Origin: Bryobacteraceae bacterium
Lineage (GTDB): Bacteria > Acidobacteriota > Terriglobia > Bryobacterales > Bryobacteraceae
DNA length: 64,000 bases
Direction of reading: 5' to 3'
Assembly: GCA_025056455.1 (NCBI GenBank)
Contig: JANWVY010000001.1
Span: 381,757 to 445,756 of the forward strand
The translations under genes were made by a program, and so were the position numbers. Each line of letters starts with the position of its first letter. Position 1 is the first letter of the stretch. Positions 50,117 through 59,371 of this stretch are shown one piece after another. Below the pieces are notes generated by a model. That model was given only the letters and a program-made list of their open reading frames with translations. It did no database searches and was not told where the DNA came from.

Positions 50117-51364
50117 CTAGGGCAGAGGCAGTCCTTCGATACAGCGTAGCGTGTCGCGCGCGATGAGTAGTTCTTCATTGGTTGGAATCACCCAGACGGG
50201 GAGCCGGGAGTCGTCAGCTGAAATCCGTCCCTCGATGCCGATGGTTTGGGCGTTGCGCTCAGCATCCAGACGGATGCCTAACCCTGCCAAACCATCACAG
50301 ATCATTTGGCGGACCTGGACCGCGTTTTCGCCAATGCCGCCTGCGAAAATGATGGCGTCGCAGCGGTCGAGAATCGCCAGATAAGCGCCGATGTATTTGC
50401 GCACCCGGTGACAGAAGGTGTCTACGGCCAGCTTGGCGCGGGCATTGCCTTTGGCCATTTCTTCCAGCAGAACGCGCATATCGCTAGAAATGCCCGAAAT
50501 TCCGTATAAGCCACCGAGACGGTTCAGCATGGATTCAACGCCCTGAGCATCCATTTCCTCATGCACAATGACCCGTAGCACAGCCACGGGATCAATATCG
50601 CCGCATCGCGTTCCCATGAGCAACCCTTCAACGGGCGTAAATCCCATGGAGGTATCGACGGACCGGCCCCGGTCGATGGCGCAAACCGAGCAGCCGTTGC
50701 CCAAGTGGCAAGTAATGACATTGAATTGATCGCGTGTCGCGCCGTGAATTTGCGCATGACGGTAACTGACATACCGGTGCGAGGTACCGTGAAAACCGTA
50801 GCGGCGGATCTGATAGCGCTCGTAATAAAGATAGGGCAAGCCGTAGAGGTAGGCGTGAGGCGGAATTGTGTGGTGAAACGAGGTGTCGAACACGGCTACA
50901 TGTTGAGCCCGGGGCAGGGCAGCGGCAGCAGCGTAATAGCCCTTGAGATTGTGCGGATTGTGCAGCGGTGCGAGATCGACGCTTTCTTCAATGTCATCCA
51001 CAACCTCTGGCGTCATCAGCACAGAGTGCTTGAATCGCTCTCCGCCATGCACCACGCGGTGGCCCACGCCCTCAATTTCCTCCGCGCTTTGCAGCGACTG
51101 CCCTCCGAGATGGGTCAAATAGGCTTCGATAATTGCCGCAAACGCTTCTTCCGCCTTATACACTGGTTTCGAGATTTTAATCCGCTTCTTACCCGAAGTG
51201 CGGCCGGGAAGGTCCACGTTGATTACGGAAAAGGGAGTTCCCATGCGTTCAATGGTGACTTTGCCCAGCAAACGATCAGCGTTGGCGGCGATCATGCTGG
51301 CGCTGGTTTCAATCAATTGGCTCTTCACCGAGGAGCTGCCAAAGTTAAGGACGAGAACTTTCAT
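50117..51364 (-). CDS. ackA: Acetate kinase
   Basis: Interconverts acetate plus ATP and acetyl phosphate. From the ATG at 51364 (GGAAG upstream) the protein has 415 residues, normal for the family; the frame is open upstream to 51532 but that stretch lacks family features. Visible: NFGSSSVKSQLI at the start, GHRVVHGGERF, FDTSFHHTIP, YGFHGTSHRYV, CHLGNGCSVCAI, STMGFTPVEGL-like sequence (TSMGFTPVEGLLMGTRCGD), and FAGGIGENA near the end. No phosphotransacetylase gene is next to it. It is divergent from the glutamylation operon. Confidence 0.95.
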   Translation of the reverse strand: MKVLVLNFGSSSVKSQLIETSASMIAANADRLLGKVTIERMGTPFSVINVDLPGRTSGKKRIKISKPVYKAEEAFAAIIEAYLTHLGGQSLQSAEEIEGVGHRVVHGGERFKHSVLMTPEVVDDIEESVDLAPLHNPHNLKGYYAAAAALPRAQHVAVFDTSFHHTIPPHAYLYGLPYLYYERYQIRRYGFHGTSHRYVSYRHAQIHGATRDQFNVITCHLGNGCSVCAIDRGRSVDTSMGFTPVEGLLMGTRCGDIDPVAVLRVIVHEEMDAQGVESMLNRLGGLYGISGISSDMRVLLEEMAKGNARAKLAVDTFCHRVRKYIGAYLAILDRCDAIIFAGGIGENAVQVRQMICDGLAGLGIRLDAERNAQTIGIEGRISADDSRLPVWVIPTNEELLIARDTLRCIEGLPLP

Positions 51365-51509
51365 GACACTTCCATCGTAATGGCATTGGCAGCTGCTGCC
51401 GGTTGGCGAAATCGTCCGTGTTACTCTCAAGTTTTTGTCCTTGCCTAGAATCGGACCTGCTTTCTCGCCTGCGAGGCGGTTGCGGGCGATTGGCTGGACG
51501 TGAGGATCG

Positions 51510-52910
51510 ATGGCCAGAGGTTCCAAGACCACGAAACAAAATTCTGGTAGGTTGTCGCTGCGCAGCCTGGCACAACAGGTTCAGGCGGGGAACGTGGACA
51601 CCGTCGTAGCGGGATTTTCTGACCACTATGGCCGGTTGATGGGGAAACGTTTTGATGCAGAGTTTTTCCTCAAGAAAGTCGCCTCGCAGGGGACCCACGC
51701 CTGTGATTACTTGCTGACCACAGACGTGGAAATGAACCCTACCCCTGGTTACCGCTTTGCGAACTGGGAGCGTGGCTACGGGGATTTTCATCTGGTGCCA
51801 GACCTGAGCACGCTGCGCCGGCTGAGCTGGCTTGAACGCACGGCTTTTGTACACTGCGACGTTCTCGATGAAAGCAGAGGTAGGTTTGTGGCCGTCGCGC
51901 CCCGGTCTCTTCTCCGGGCGCAAGTCGAGGCGGCTGCGTCGCTCGGTTATCAGGTTCTGGCCGCCTCTGAGCTCGAATTTTTTGCCTACCGCCACTCTTA
52001 CCGGCAAGCGGCGCAAATGGGTTATTCCGGTTTGGAGGCTCTCAGCTGGTATCTCGAGGACTACCATCTGTTTCAAGGCTCACGGGAGGAATTTTTTCTC
52101 GCCCCTTTGCGCCGTCACTTAAAAGCCTCTGGCATTCCCGTAGAGAACTCCAAGGGCGAGTGGGGTCTGGGCCAACACGAAATTAACGTGTGCTACGACA
52201 CAGTGCTGGAGATGGCCGACAATCATGTCCTGCTGAAGCAAGCAGTCAAAGAAATCGCCGAGCAGCTCGGTGTCTCCGTCACCTTCATGGCCAAACCAGC
52301 CCAGGGGCAAGCAGGATCGGGCTGCCATCTCCATTTGAGCCTGCGCAAACAGGGTCAAAATGCCTTTGTGCACAGGGGACAAGGCCTCTCGAACGCCGAA
52401 TCGGATATTTTCCGCTGGTTTCTGGGAGGATGGATGGCGCATGTCGGAGAGTTCATGGTGTTTTATGCGCCAACGGTAAACTCTTACAAACGCTATGAAG
52501 ATCTTTCCTGGGCTCCAACGCGAATTGCTTGGAGCCGCGACAACCGAACGGCAGGCTTCCGCGTGGTAGGCCGGGGCGAGAGTCTTCGCATTGAATGCCG
52601 GATTCCGGGCGCGGACGTCAACCCCTACCTGGCCTACGCTGCCGCGTTAGCCTCAGGCTTGGATGGCATCCGGAATCGGATCGAGCCTCCTGCCGCCTTT
52701 GAAGGCGATGTTTATTCAGCCAAGGAGTTGCCGCGGGCGCCCCGCACGCTGGAGCAGGCTGTAGCTTTGTTTGAATCGAGCGAGTTCGTCAAACAAGCCT
52801 TGGGCGAAGACGTACAGCAGCACTATGCGCATTTCTACCGCTGCGAACAAAGAGCCTTTGAGCAAGCCGTCACGGATTGGGAGCGCAAGCGATACTTCGA
52901 AAGGATTTAA
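51510..52910 (+). CDS. Glutamine synthetase-like gamma-glutamyl-amine ligase
   Basis: 466 residues, glutamine synthetase fold, of the subgroup that joins glutamate to an amine rather than ammonia (PuuA, IpuC, GlnA4-type). N-terminal beta-grasp: VDTVVAGFSDHYGRLMGKRF. Catalytic core: ASELEFFAYR (metal Glu), ENSKGEWGLGQHEIN, NHVLLKQAVKEIAEQ, PAQGQAGSGCHLHLSL (the HxH at the ATP/metal site), NSYKRYEDLSWAPTRIAW and the Arg in CRIPGADVNPYLAYA. The adenylation loop of true glutamine synthetase is not evident. It heads an operon with an SDR, an aldehyde dehydrogenase and a class I amidotransferase. The promoter likely lies between 51365 and 51509, where TAGAAT at 51446 is a weak candidate. Confidence 0.85.
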   Translation: MARGSKTTKQNSGRLSLRSLAQQVQAGNVDTVVAGFSDHYGRLMGKRFDAEFFLKKVASQGTHACDYLLTTDVEMNPTPGYRFANWERGYGDFHLVPDLSTLRRLSWLERTAFVHCDVLDESRGRFVAVAPRSLLRAQVEAAASLGYQVLAASELEFFAYRHSYRQAAQMGYSGLEALSWYLEDYHLFQGSREEFFLAPLRRHLKASGIPVENSKGEWGLGQHEINVCYDTVLEMADNHVLLKQAVKEIAEQLGVSVTFMAKPAQGQAGSGCHLHLSLRKQGQNAFVHRGQGLSNAESDIFRWFLGGWMAHVGEFMVFYAPTVNSYKRYEDLSWAPTRIAWSRDNRTAGFRVVGRGESLRIECRIPGADVNPYLAYAAALASGLDGIRNRIEPPAAFEGDVYSAKELPRAPRTLEQAVALFESSEFVKQALGEDVQQHYAHFYRCEQRAFEQAVTDWERKRYFERI

Positions 52911-52919
52911 GTTCAGCCC

Positions 52920-53693
52920 ATGATGCGTTTGAAGGAAAAAGTGGCTCTCATCACGGGAGCCGGAAGTGGAATTGGTCGAGAAACGGCCCGTTTGTTTGCG
53001 GCTGAGGGAGCACAAGTCGTTGTCGTCGACATCAACGAGGAAGCGGCGCGGGAGGTAACCGCTGCCATTCACCACCAGGGAGGCTCGGCCATCGCAGTGA
53101 AGGCGGATGTATCGAAGGCGGCGGATTGCCAGGCAATGGTGGCGGCTGCGGAGAAACAGTACGGAAAACTAAACGTGCTGATGAACAACGCCGGCATTTC
53201 TCACGCCGAAGATAACGATGCCATCTCGACGACGGAAGAAGTGTGGGATTTGACCTTTGCAGTCAATGTCAAAGGCGTCTTCTTCGGCTGTAAGTATGGC
53301 ATTCCAGCGCTGTTGCGCGCCGGGGGCGGCAGCATTATTAATGTCGCGTCCTTTGTGGCACGGCTGGGTGCAGCCACGCCCCAGCTTGCCTACACGGCGA
53401 GCAAAGGAGCCGTGCTGAGCATGACGCGTGAACTAGCGGCCATTCACGCGCGTCAGAACATCCGCGTGAACGCTTTGTGTCCTGGCCCGCTGCAAACTGA
53501 GTTGCTCATGAAGTACTTGGACACTGAGGAAAAAAGGCAGCGGCGGCTTGTCCATATCCCCATGGGCCGCTTTGGCCAGGCCAAGGAAATCGCCTACGCC
53601 GCACTTTATCTGGCTTGCGATGAATCCTCCTATGTAACCGGCAGCGAGTTTCTTGTCGACGGAGGTATCACAGCCGCTTACACGACACCATGA
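52920..53693 (+). CDS. Short-chain dehydrogenase/reductase
   Basis: NAD(P)-dependent oxidoreductase of 257 residues, classical SDR. The cofactor loop TGAGSGIG (12-19), an acidic residue after the second strand (VVVVDIN, favouring NAD), NNAG in LMNNAGIS, a Ser in NVASF, and the catalytic Y158 and K162 (AYTASKGA). In the context of the operon it would oxidise the alcohol of a glutamylated amino alcohol to an aldehyde (inference). The gene starts 9 bp after the ligase gene and overlaps the aldehyde dehydrogenase start by 4 bp (ATGA). Confidence 0.88.
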   Translation: MMRLKEKVALITGAGSGIGRETARLFAAEGAQVVVVDINEEAAREVTAAIHHQGGSAIAVKADVSKAADCQAMVAAAEKQYGKLNVLMNNAGISHAEDNDAISTTEEVWDLTFAVNVKGVFFGCKYGIPALLRAGGGSIINVASFVARLGAATPQLAYTASKGAVLSMTRELAAIHARQNIRVNALCPGPLQTELLMKYLDTEEKRQRRLVHIPMGRFGQAKEIAYAALYLACDESSYVTGSEFLVDGGITAAYTTP

Positions 53694-55087
53694 TGAGAAT
53701 CCAAAAGACCATTTCGCCGGTGGACGGCCGCGTCTACGTGGAGCGGGAACTAGCTCGAGGCGAGCAGATCGAGGAAGCTTTAAACAAGGCCGTTCAGGCG
53801 CAGGCCGCCTGGCGGAAGACACCTCTGGAAGAGAGAATGCAGATTTGCAACCGGATGGTTGCCTGGATGGAGGCACGCGCCGAGCAATTGGGCGAGGAGC
53901 TCAGCTGGCAGATGGGACGCCCTGTGCGTTATGCAGCGAACGAAATCCGGCGAGGCTTTGCCGAGCGAGCGCACTATATGATTTCCATCGCTCCACGGGC
54001 ACTGGCGGATCTTTCAACTTCGCCCAAAGCTGGTTTTCAGCGCTTCATCCGCCGGGAGCCAGTTGGTGTGGTGTTTACCTTGGCGCCCTGGAACTATCCC
54101 TATCTCACGTCGGTGAATTCCATCGTACCGGCCTTACTGGCGGGCAACGCCGTCATCCTAAAGCATTCGGCGCAAACGCCGCTGTGCGCCGAGCGATACG
54201 CCGAGGCCTTTGCAGCAGCAGGCTTACCGGAGGGAGTCTTCCAGTATCTCCATCTCTCGCATAAAGACGCCGAGGGCGTGATTAGTGACTCACGGATCTC
54301 GTTCGTAGCTTTCACTGGTTCGGTGGCTGGCGGCCGTGCTGTGCAGAAGGCAGCTTGTGAGCGCTTCACCGGCCTGGGCCTTGAGCTGGGCGGAAAAGAC
54401 GCTGCCTACGTGCGCAATGACGCAAATTTGGAGGACGCAGTCGAGAATCTGGTTGACGGCGCCATGTTCAACTCCGGGCAATCCTGTTGTGGGATCGAAC
54501 GCATCTACGTGCACCGAGCCGTCTACGCAGAATTTGTGGAGCGCGCCGTCGAGCTGACACGCCGCTACGTTCTTGGTGATCCGCTCAAAAGGGAAACCAC
54601 GCTGGGCCCGATGGTGCGGACCTCGGCCGCCGAATTCGTCCGTTCGCAAATTGCCGAGGCCGTTTCACTTGGAGCAACTGCGCGAATTGACCCTCGCGAA
54701 TTTCCTGCTGACCGCCCGGGGACACCCTACTTAGCCCCTCAAATCCTCACCGAAGTCGACCATTCGATGCGCGTCATGTGGGAAGAAAGCTTTGGCCCTG
54801 TGGTGGGGATCACGCCAGTAGCTTCCGATGAAGAGGCAGTGGCGCGGATCAATGACAGCCGCTACGGACTCACTGCTGCCATTTGGACCACGAACCTCGA
54901 TGCGGCCATCCGCTTGGGAGACCAGGTACAGGTGGGGACGTGGTTTATGAACCGCTGCGATTATCTCGATCCAGAGTTAGCTTGGACGGGCGTGAAAGAT
55001 TCTGGACGCGGTTGCTCGCTTAGCATCTTGGGCTATGAGCAGCTCACACGTCCGAAATCGTTTCACTTGCGTTGCGGCGACCTATGA
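53690..55087 (+). CDS. Aldehyde dehydrogenase family protein
   Basis: 465 residues, NAD(P)-dependent aldehyde dehydrogenase. Motifs: cofactor site LAPWNYPYL (131-139), SFVAFTGSVAGGRAV with the hydride-region turn, the general base Glu232 in LELGGKD, and the catalytic Cys266 in NSGQSCCG. EESFGPVVGI comes near the end. The length is slightly short of the usual 480-500, with the N-terminus trimmed. Expected to oxidise the aldehyde made by the SDR to a carboxylic acid. Both ends overlap neighbouring genes by 4 bp, a sign of tight translational coupling. Confidence 0.9.
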   Translation: MMRIQKTISPVDGRVYVERELARGEQIEEALNKAVQAQAAWRKTPLEERMQICNRMVAWMEARAEQLGEELSWQMGRPVRYAANEIRRGFAERAHYMISIAPRALADLSTSPKAGFQRFIRREPVGVVFTLAPWNYPYLTSVNSIVPALLAGNAVILKHSAQTPLCAERYAEAFAAAGLPEGVFQYLHLSHKDAEGVISDSRISFVAFTGSVAGGRAVQKAACERFTGLGLELGGKDAAYVRNDANLEDAVENLVDGAMFNSGQSCCGIERIYVHRAVYAEFVERAVELTRRYVLGDPLKRETTLGPMVRTSAAEFVRSQIAEAVSLGATARIDPREFPADRPGTPYLAPQILTEVDHSMRVMWEESFGPVVGITPVASDEEAVARINDSRYGLTAAIWTTNLDAAIRLGDQVQVGTWFMNRCDYLDPELAWTGVKDSGRGCSLSILGYEQLTRPKSFHLRCGDL

Positions 55088-55788
55088 GAATCGGTTTACT
55101 GCTTTGCGACCACGTGGTTGAGCCGTTGCGTTCACGCGAAGGCGACTACAGCGATATGTTCCGCCTCTGGCTTGGTCCCGCTTTTCCATCTGCCGACTGG
55201 CAGGACTATGACTTGACTTCCGGCGAGCTACCGGCTGATCCGGGCGAGTGTGATCTATGGTTAGCCAGCGGCTCCAAGGCTTCGGTGTATGAGGACGAAG
55301 CGTGGATTCTCGCCTTTGCCGAGTTCGTTCGAGCTCTCTGGCAGGCAGAGCAGCCGTTTGTCGGGGTCTGTTTTGGCCATCAAATGATTGCCCACGCGCT
55401 GGGCGGAGTCACCGCGAAAAATCCCGGCGGCTGGTGCGTCGGCGTACATTCCTTCGAGCTCGTCGCGACACGGCCCTGGATGTCTCCTGCTCAAAAAAAA
55501 CTGTTTCTTCCCATGAGCTGCCAGGATCAAGTTCAACGACTGCCCCCCGGAGCCCACGTCCTAGCCACTAGCGCGCGCTGTCCGGTGGCGATGTTTGAAG
55601 TCGGAAAGATGATGGGAATTCAAGGCCACCCCGAGTGGAAGCCATCGTATGCCGAAGGACTGCTCAAATTGCGGCCCGAACTCCTTGGCGTCGAAGCGTT
55701 GAATTCCGCGCTCGATACTCTTTCGCAGCCTTTAGACGGCGCGTTGCTCGCCCAGTGGATTGCACAGTGGTGGCTGAGTCTCTCGTAG
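55084..55788 (+). CDS. Class I glutamine amidotransferase-like amidohydrolase
   Basis: 234 residues from the ATG at 55084 (ATGA overlap with the dehydrogenase). GATase class I fold, closest in pattern to GMP-synthase-type stand-alone domains: nucleophile Cys96 in FVGVCFGHQMIAHALGG, and the His182-x-Glu184 pair in GIQGHPEW. In the neighbourhood of a gamma-glutamyl ligase it is best read as the hydrolase that removes the gamma-glutamyl group at the end of the route, as PuuD does in putrescine breakdown. Amidotransferase use of glutamine for another purpose is the alternative. Confidence 0.82.
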   Translation: MRIGLLLCDHVVEPLRSREGDYSDMFRLWLGPAFPSADWQDYDLTSGELPADPGECDLWLASGSKASVYEDEAWILAFAEFVRALWQAEQPFVGVCFGHQMIAHALGGVTAKNPGGWCVGVHSFELVATRPWMSPAQKKLFLPMSCQDQVQRLPPGAHVLATSARCPVAMFEVGKMMGIQGHPEWKPSYAEGLLKLRPELLGVEALNSALDTLSQPLDGALLAQWIAQWWLSLS

Positions 55789-55854
55789 GTAACTCACACC
55801 AATCACATCAAAATGTAACGAGAAAGAAGGAAAGCGAGCGTACACTCTGACATC

Positions 55855-58800
55855 ATGCACAAATCTAGAGTTGCGTTCTCCCTCGTCTTTTTTTGCTGGA
55901 CGATCCTGTTTTCTTGTGGAAATCTTGCCTGGGCGCAGTCCACGCTAGGGGTAGTTCTCGGTACAGTCCGCGACGCCACCGGTGCAACCGTATCAGGCGC
56001 AGTCGTAAAACTCACAAATACGGGCGAGAACACGAGCTTCGTAACAACCACGGATTCGGCTGGAGATTATGCCTTCCGCGCGGTAAAAGCCGGAACCTAC
56101 ATGGTGAGCATCTCCCTCGCCGGTTTTAAAACATTCACGGCGAGTGGACTCTCGCTCGCTGCGCGTGAGACGTTGCGTGTGGACGCGACGCTTCAGGTCG
56201 GGGAGCTCTCGCAGGCGGTGGAAGTAAAGGGTGTTAGCGCCGCGATTGCCACCGACACGCCGGTCATCCAATCTACGTTGACGCCGGAGTCCGTGCTCAG
56301 CTTGCCGGCGAATGTTCGAGGCGGCGGCTCGACCAGTCCCTACGCTTTGATCGCCACTTTGCCCGGCGTCCAGCCAGACAATGGCGGCGCTTACTCGATT
56401 CAGGGCGGTCTTCCAGCGCAATCAGAGTCTTCTGTGGATGGCATTTCGATTACGCAAGTCACGGGAAACAGCCCCAATCGCAATCTTTTTCCCTCCGTGG
56501 AATCGATCTCCGAAATTAAGGTGCAAGGTGTCGGCAATACCGCCGAATACGGCGCCCCGGGTGACATCACGACGATTTCCAAAAGCGGGACGAATTTCTA
56601 TCACGGTGCCGCGTTTTGGTATCACCAAAACAAGGCTTTTGATTCGCGCGCCTTCAACCAGGTGCGGCTGCCCTCAAAGATTGGCAACACGTTCGGGCTG
56701 ACGCTCGGCGGACCAGTTCTCTTACCCAAACTCTACACCGGGCGCAACAAAACATTTTTCTACTTCACCTGGGAAAGTTTTCGCTTCCCGCGCCAAGCCA
56801 CGGTGATCAACTCCGTGCCAACCGTGGCCATGAAGAACGGGAATTTTACGGCCGAAGGCGTGACGGTTCGCGATCCGTTCACCAATGTTCCATTTCCAGG
56901 AAACACCATTCCGCAAAGCCGGTTCGTGGACGCCGCCCGGAAGATCATCCCCTTCTACCCCGATCCGAATTTTGGGACGGGCGAGCGGGCCGTGGGAGGA
57001 AACTTCGTCGAGAATCGAGCGGCCAACATCGAGAGCGATCAATGGGATATCCGGCTGGACCACCAGTTCTCGCAATCTCACACCATTTTTGGTCGCTACA
57101 GCTGGAAAAACGGCTCGCAAATTAGCCCGAACAATCTCCGGCTGCCATCTGACACGGGTTTCAACAACTACAGGCAAGCAGTCGTCAACTATCGCTGGGT
57201 GTTACGGCCGACGTTATTAAACGAGTTTTTGGGCGGGATATCCTACGCCCCTGCGGGAGCACAGTTTCCTTTCGACGGGCGGGCCTTTATGAATAGCCTG
57301 AACTTCCAGGACATCCAGCGGGATATTTTCTTTAACGCTCTGCCCAATTTCACGATCGACCGGCTGCAAAGCTTCGCCAAGTCGCGCCCTGGGCGCAGCG
57401 TCAGCTGGAATACGCAGTTCATTGACAATCTCAGTTGGACGCGCGGCTCGCATACCTTTAAGTTTGGCTTCGACATCCGACGCCTGCGCGCAGAAACCAA
57501 TCTTGGCTTTACGACCGGGGACAACTATGGGGACTACATCTTCCGCGGCACGTTCACGGGAGCACCTTGGGCCGACTTCTTACTCGGAGTTCCCGCAGAA
57601 ACGAGCGTAGCTGTCGTACAGCTGGACAATGATGGTCGAGCCGTGCACTATAAAGGCTACGCCCAGGACAGCTGGCGCGTGAATGACCGCTTCACCCTGG
57701 AGTTTGGCGTTCGCTATGAGTTTCATCCGGGCTACACCGATGCAGGGTTCAATATCGCCAACTTCGACCGGAACATTCCGCGGACGGGTCGCGTCATCAT
57801 CCCGAGCAATCCGAAAGCTCGGCAATTTGTAGCGCCAGCGGTGTTAGTTTCTGTGAACGCCTGCCCGGGGGCTCCGATCGGAGGCATTGGATGCACTCCG
57901 TTTGTCACCGCGGCGGAAGCAGGAATTCCCGAAAGCCTGCGTGAAAACTACTATACGCAATTTCTGCCCCGCTTCGGCTTTGCCTACCGCTGGAATCGCA
58001 AGACTACCCTGCGGGGCAGCTACGGACTCTACAACATGGTGCTTTTGGGAAGCATTTTCTTCTCCCTGACAGGCACCGTGCAATCGGACGTGCGTTCGTT
58101 CAATAACGTTGGGCCGGACGGCAGGCCCATCTTCGTGTTGCCGCAAACACGTCCGCCCAACGCGACGGGAGTGCGCGCGGGATCTGTCGGGACGTTTGAA
58201 TTTCGCACTGCCAACCAGATCAACTTCCACCCCCCGCAGATGCAGCAGTGGAGCTTGACGCTTGACCGGGAGATTTTTTCAAACACGGGTCTACGCTTGA
58301 GCTACATCGGCAATAAGAGCACGCATCTGCCCTGGGCGCCAGATTTGAATCAAGCCCAGCCCTCCACGACCTTCTTTAGCCAGCGTCCGCTCACTGACCG
58401 ACCCTTTCCCAACTGGGGCTTGATCTACTCCCGCGATGCAGGAGCAAACGCTTTGTACAACTCGTTTCAAGCCGAGCTAACTCGGCGCTTTGACAAAGGA
58501 CTGACCTTTAACGCTGCCTACACCTTGGCCAAGAACCTCGCCGACAACGCTGGTCCCGCCCCCACCAGTTTTGCTGGGGAAACGGGAGGAGGTCGTGTGA
58601 CAAACTCCCTCAACCGGAGAGGTGATCGCGGTGATGTCTATGCCACGCGCCGCCACCGATTCTTGAACACGCTGGTTTATGATTTTCCTTTTGGGCGAGG
58701 ACGCAAATTCCTCTCCAATTCCAACCGCGTTGTGGACTTGCTGTTTGGCGGCTGGAGCCTCAGTTCGATTCTCATCTTGCAGTCTGGTCCTTTTCTCACG

Positions 58801-59286
58801 CCTACGATGTCGATTGGCGATCCTTCAGGAACGAACGCGCCGCGCCGCGGCACGCAGCGGCCGGATCGCGCCGGAGCACCAACTGGTGAAGTATCCAATC
58901 CAGACCGGAACCGCTGGGTGGACCGCACGGCTTTCATGGCGCCAGGTCGCGCCCCAGGCTCGCCCGATCAGTTCAATTTCAATGTTGGCGTGCGACCGGG
59001 ACAGGACCTGCCTCCGATTGGGCGCTTCGGCAACGCCGGAGTAGGTATCATCCAGGGGCCGGGTACATTTACCTGGAACGCAGGATTGCGGAAAAGTTTT
59101 GTTCTTGCCGAATCCATCCGCCTGCAGCTTGAAGGAAGCTGGACCAATCTCCCCAACTGGACGAACCTGGGTGATCCAAATATGAACGTGGCGGACGATG
59201 TCAATTTTGGACGCATCTTCGGCATTCGCGGCTCGGACTTTGGCGGCAACCGCACCGGTCAAGTCTCGTTGCGCCTCATGTTCTGA
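55855..59286 (+). CDS. Oar-like TonB-dependent receptor, second copy
   Basis: 1143 residues. Signal peptide at 1-27 (LVFFCWTILFSCGNLAWAQ), carboxypeptidase-regulatory domain about 30-110 (VRDATGATVSGAVVKLTN, TDSAGDYAFRAVKAGTYMV), plug with LPANVRGGGSTSPYAL and SISEIKVQGVGNTAEYG, then a long barrel ending in SLRLMF with a C-terminal Phe. It is related to the receptor at 9070-12555 but diverges strongly in the barrel, so the substrate is likely to be different. It lies 66 bp after the glutamylation operon and converges with the sulfatase gene, with which it may form a polysaccharide-use locus (inference). I see no SusD-like partner. Confidence 0.9.
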   Translation: MHKSRVAFSLVFFCWTILFSCGNLAWAQSTLGVVLGTVRDATGATVSGAVVKLTNTGENTSFVTTTDSAGDYAFRAVKAGTYMVSISLAGFKTFTASGLSLAARETLRVDATLQVGELSQAVEVKGVSAAIATDTPVIQSTLTPESVLSLPANVRGGGSTSPYALIATLPGVQPDNGGAYSIQGGLPAQSESSVDGISITQVTGNSPNRNLFPSVESISEIKVQGVGNTAEYGAPGDITTISKSGTNFYHGAAFWYHQNKAFDSRAFNQVRLPSKIGNTFGLTLGGPVLLPKLYTGRNKTFFYFTWESFRFPRQATVINSVPTVAMKNGNFTAEGVTVRDPFTNVPFPGNTIPQSRFVDAARKIIPFYPDPNFGTGERAVGGNFVENRAANIESDQWDIRLDHQFSQSHTIFGRYSWKNGSQISPNNLRLPSDTGFNNYRQAVVNYRWVLRPTLLNEFLGGISYAPAGAQFPFDGRAFMNSLNFQDIQRDIFFNALPNFTIDRLQSFAKSRPGRSVSWNTQFIDNLSWTRGSHTFKFGFDIRRLRAETNLGFTTGDNYGDYIFRGTFTGAPWADFLLGVPAETSVAVVQLDNDGRAVHYKGYAQDSWRVNDRFTLEFGVRYEFHPGYTDAGFNIANFDRNIPRTGRVIIPSNPKARQFVAPAVLVSVNACPGAPIGGIGCTPFVTAAEAGIPESLRENYYTQFLPRFGFAYRWNRKTTLRGSYGLYNMVLLGSIFFSLTGTVQSDVRSFNNVGPDGRPIFVLPQTRPPNATGVRAGSVGTFEFRTANQINFHPPQMQQWSLTLDREIFSNTGLRLSYIGNKSTHLPWAPDLNQAQPSTTFFSQRPLTDRPFPNWGLIYSRDAGANALYNSFQAELTRRFDKGLTFNAAYTLAKNLADNAGPAPTSFAGETGGGRVTNSLNRRGDRGDVYATRRHRFLNTLVYDFPFGRGRKFLSNSNRVVDLLFGGWSLSSILILQSGPFLTPTMSIGDPSGTNAPRRGTQRPDRAGAPTGEVSNPDRNRWVDRTAFMAPGRAPGSPDQFNFNVGVRPGQDLPPIGRFGNAGVGIIQGPGTFTWNAGLRKSFVLAESIRLQLEGSWTNLPNWTNLGDPNMNVADDVNFGRIFGIRGSDFGGNRTGQVSLRLMF

Positions 59287-59371
59287 GCATCCGTCGGGAG
59301 GTGGGGGCCAGCTCGCATCTCGCCACCAGGGAAGCTTTCTCGGTGGGGCGTGGCCAAGGGGAGAACCCGGC

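Noticed and set aside
50705-51448. 247-codon plus-strand ORF antisense to ackA
   Set aside because: Overlaps conserved acetate kinase motifs on the other strand and shows no domain.
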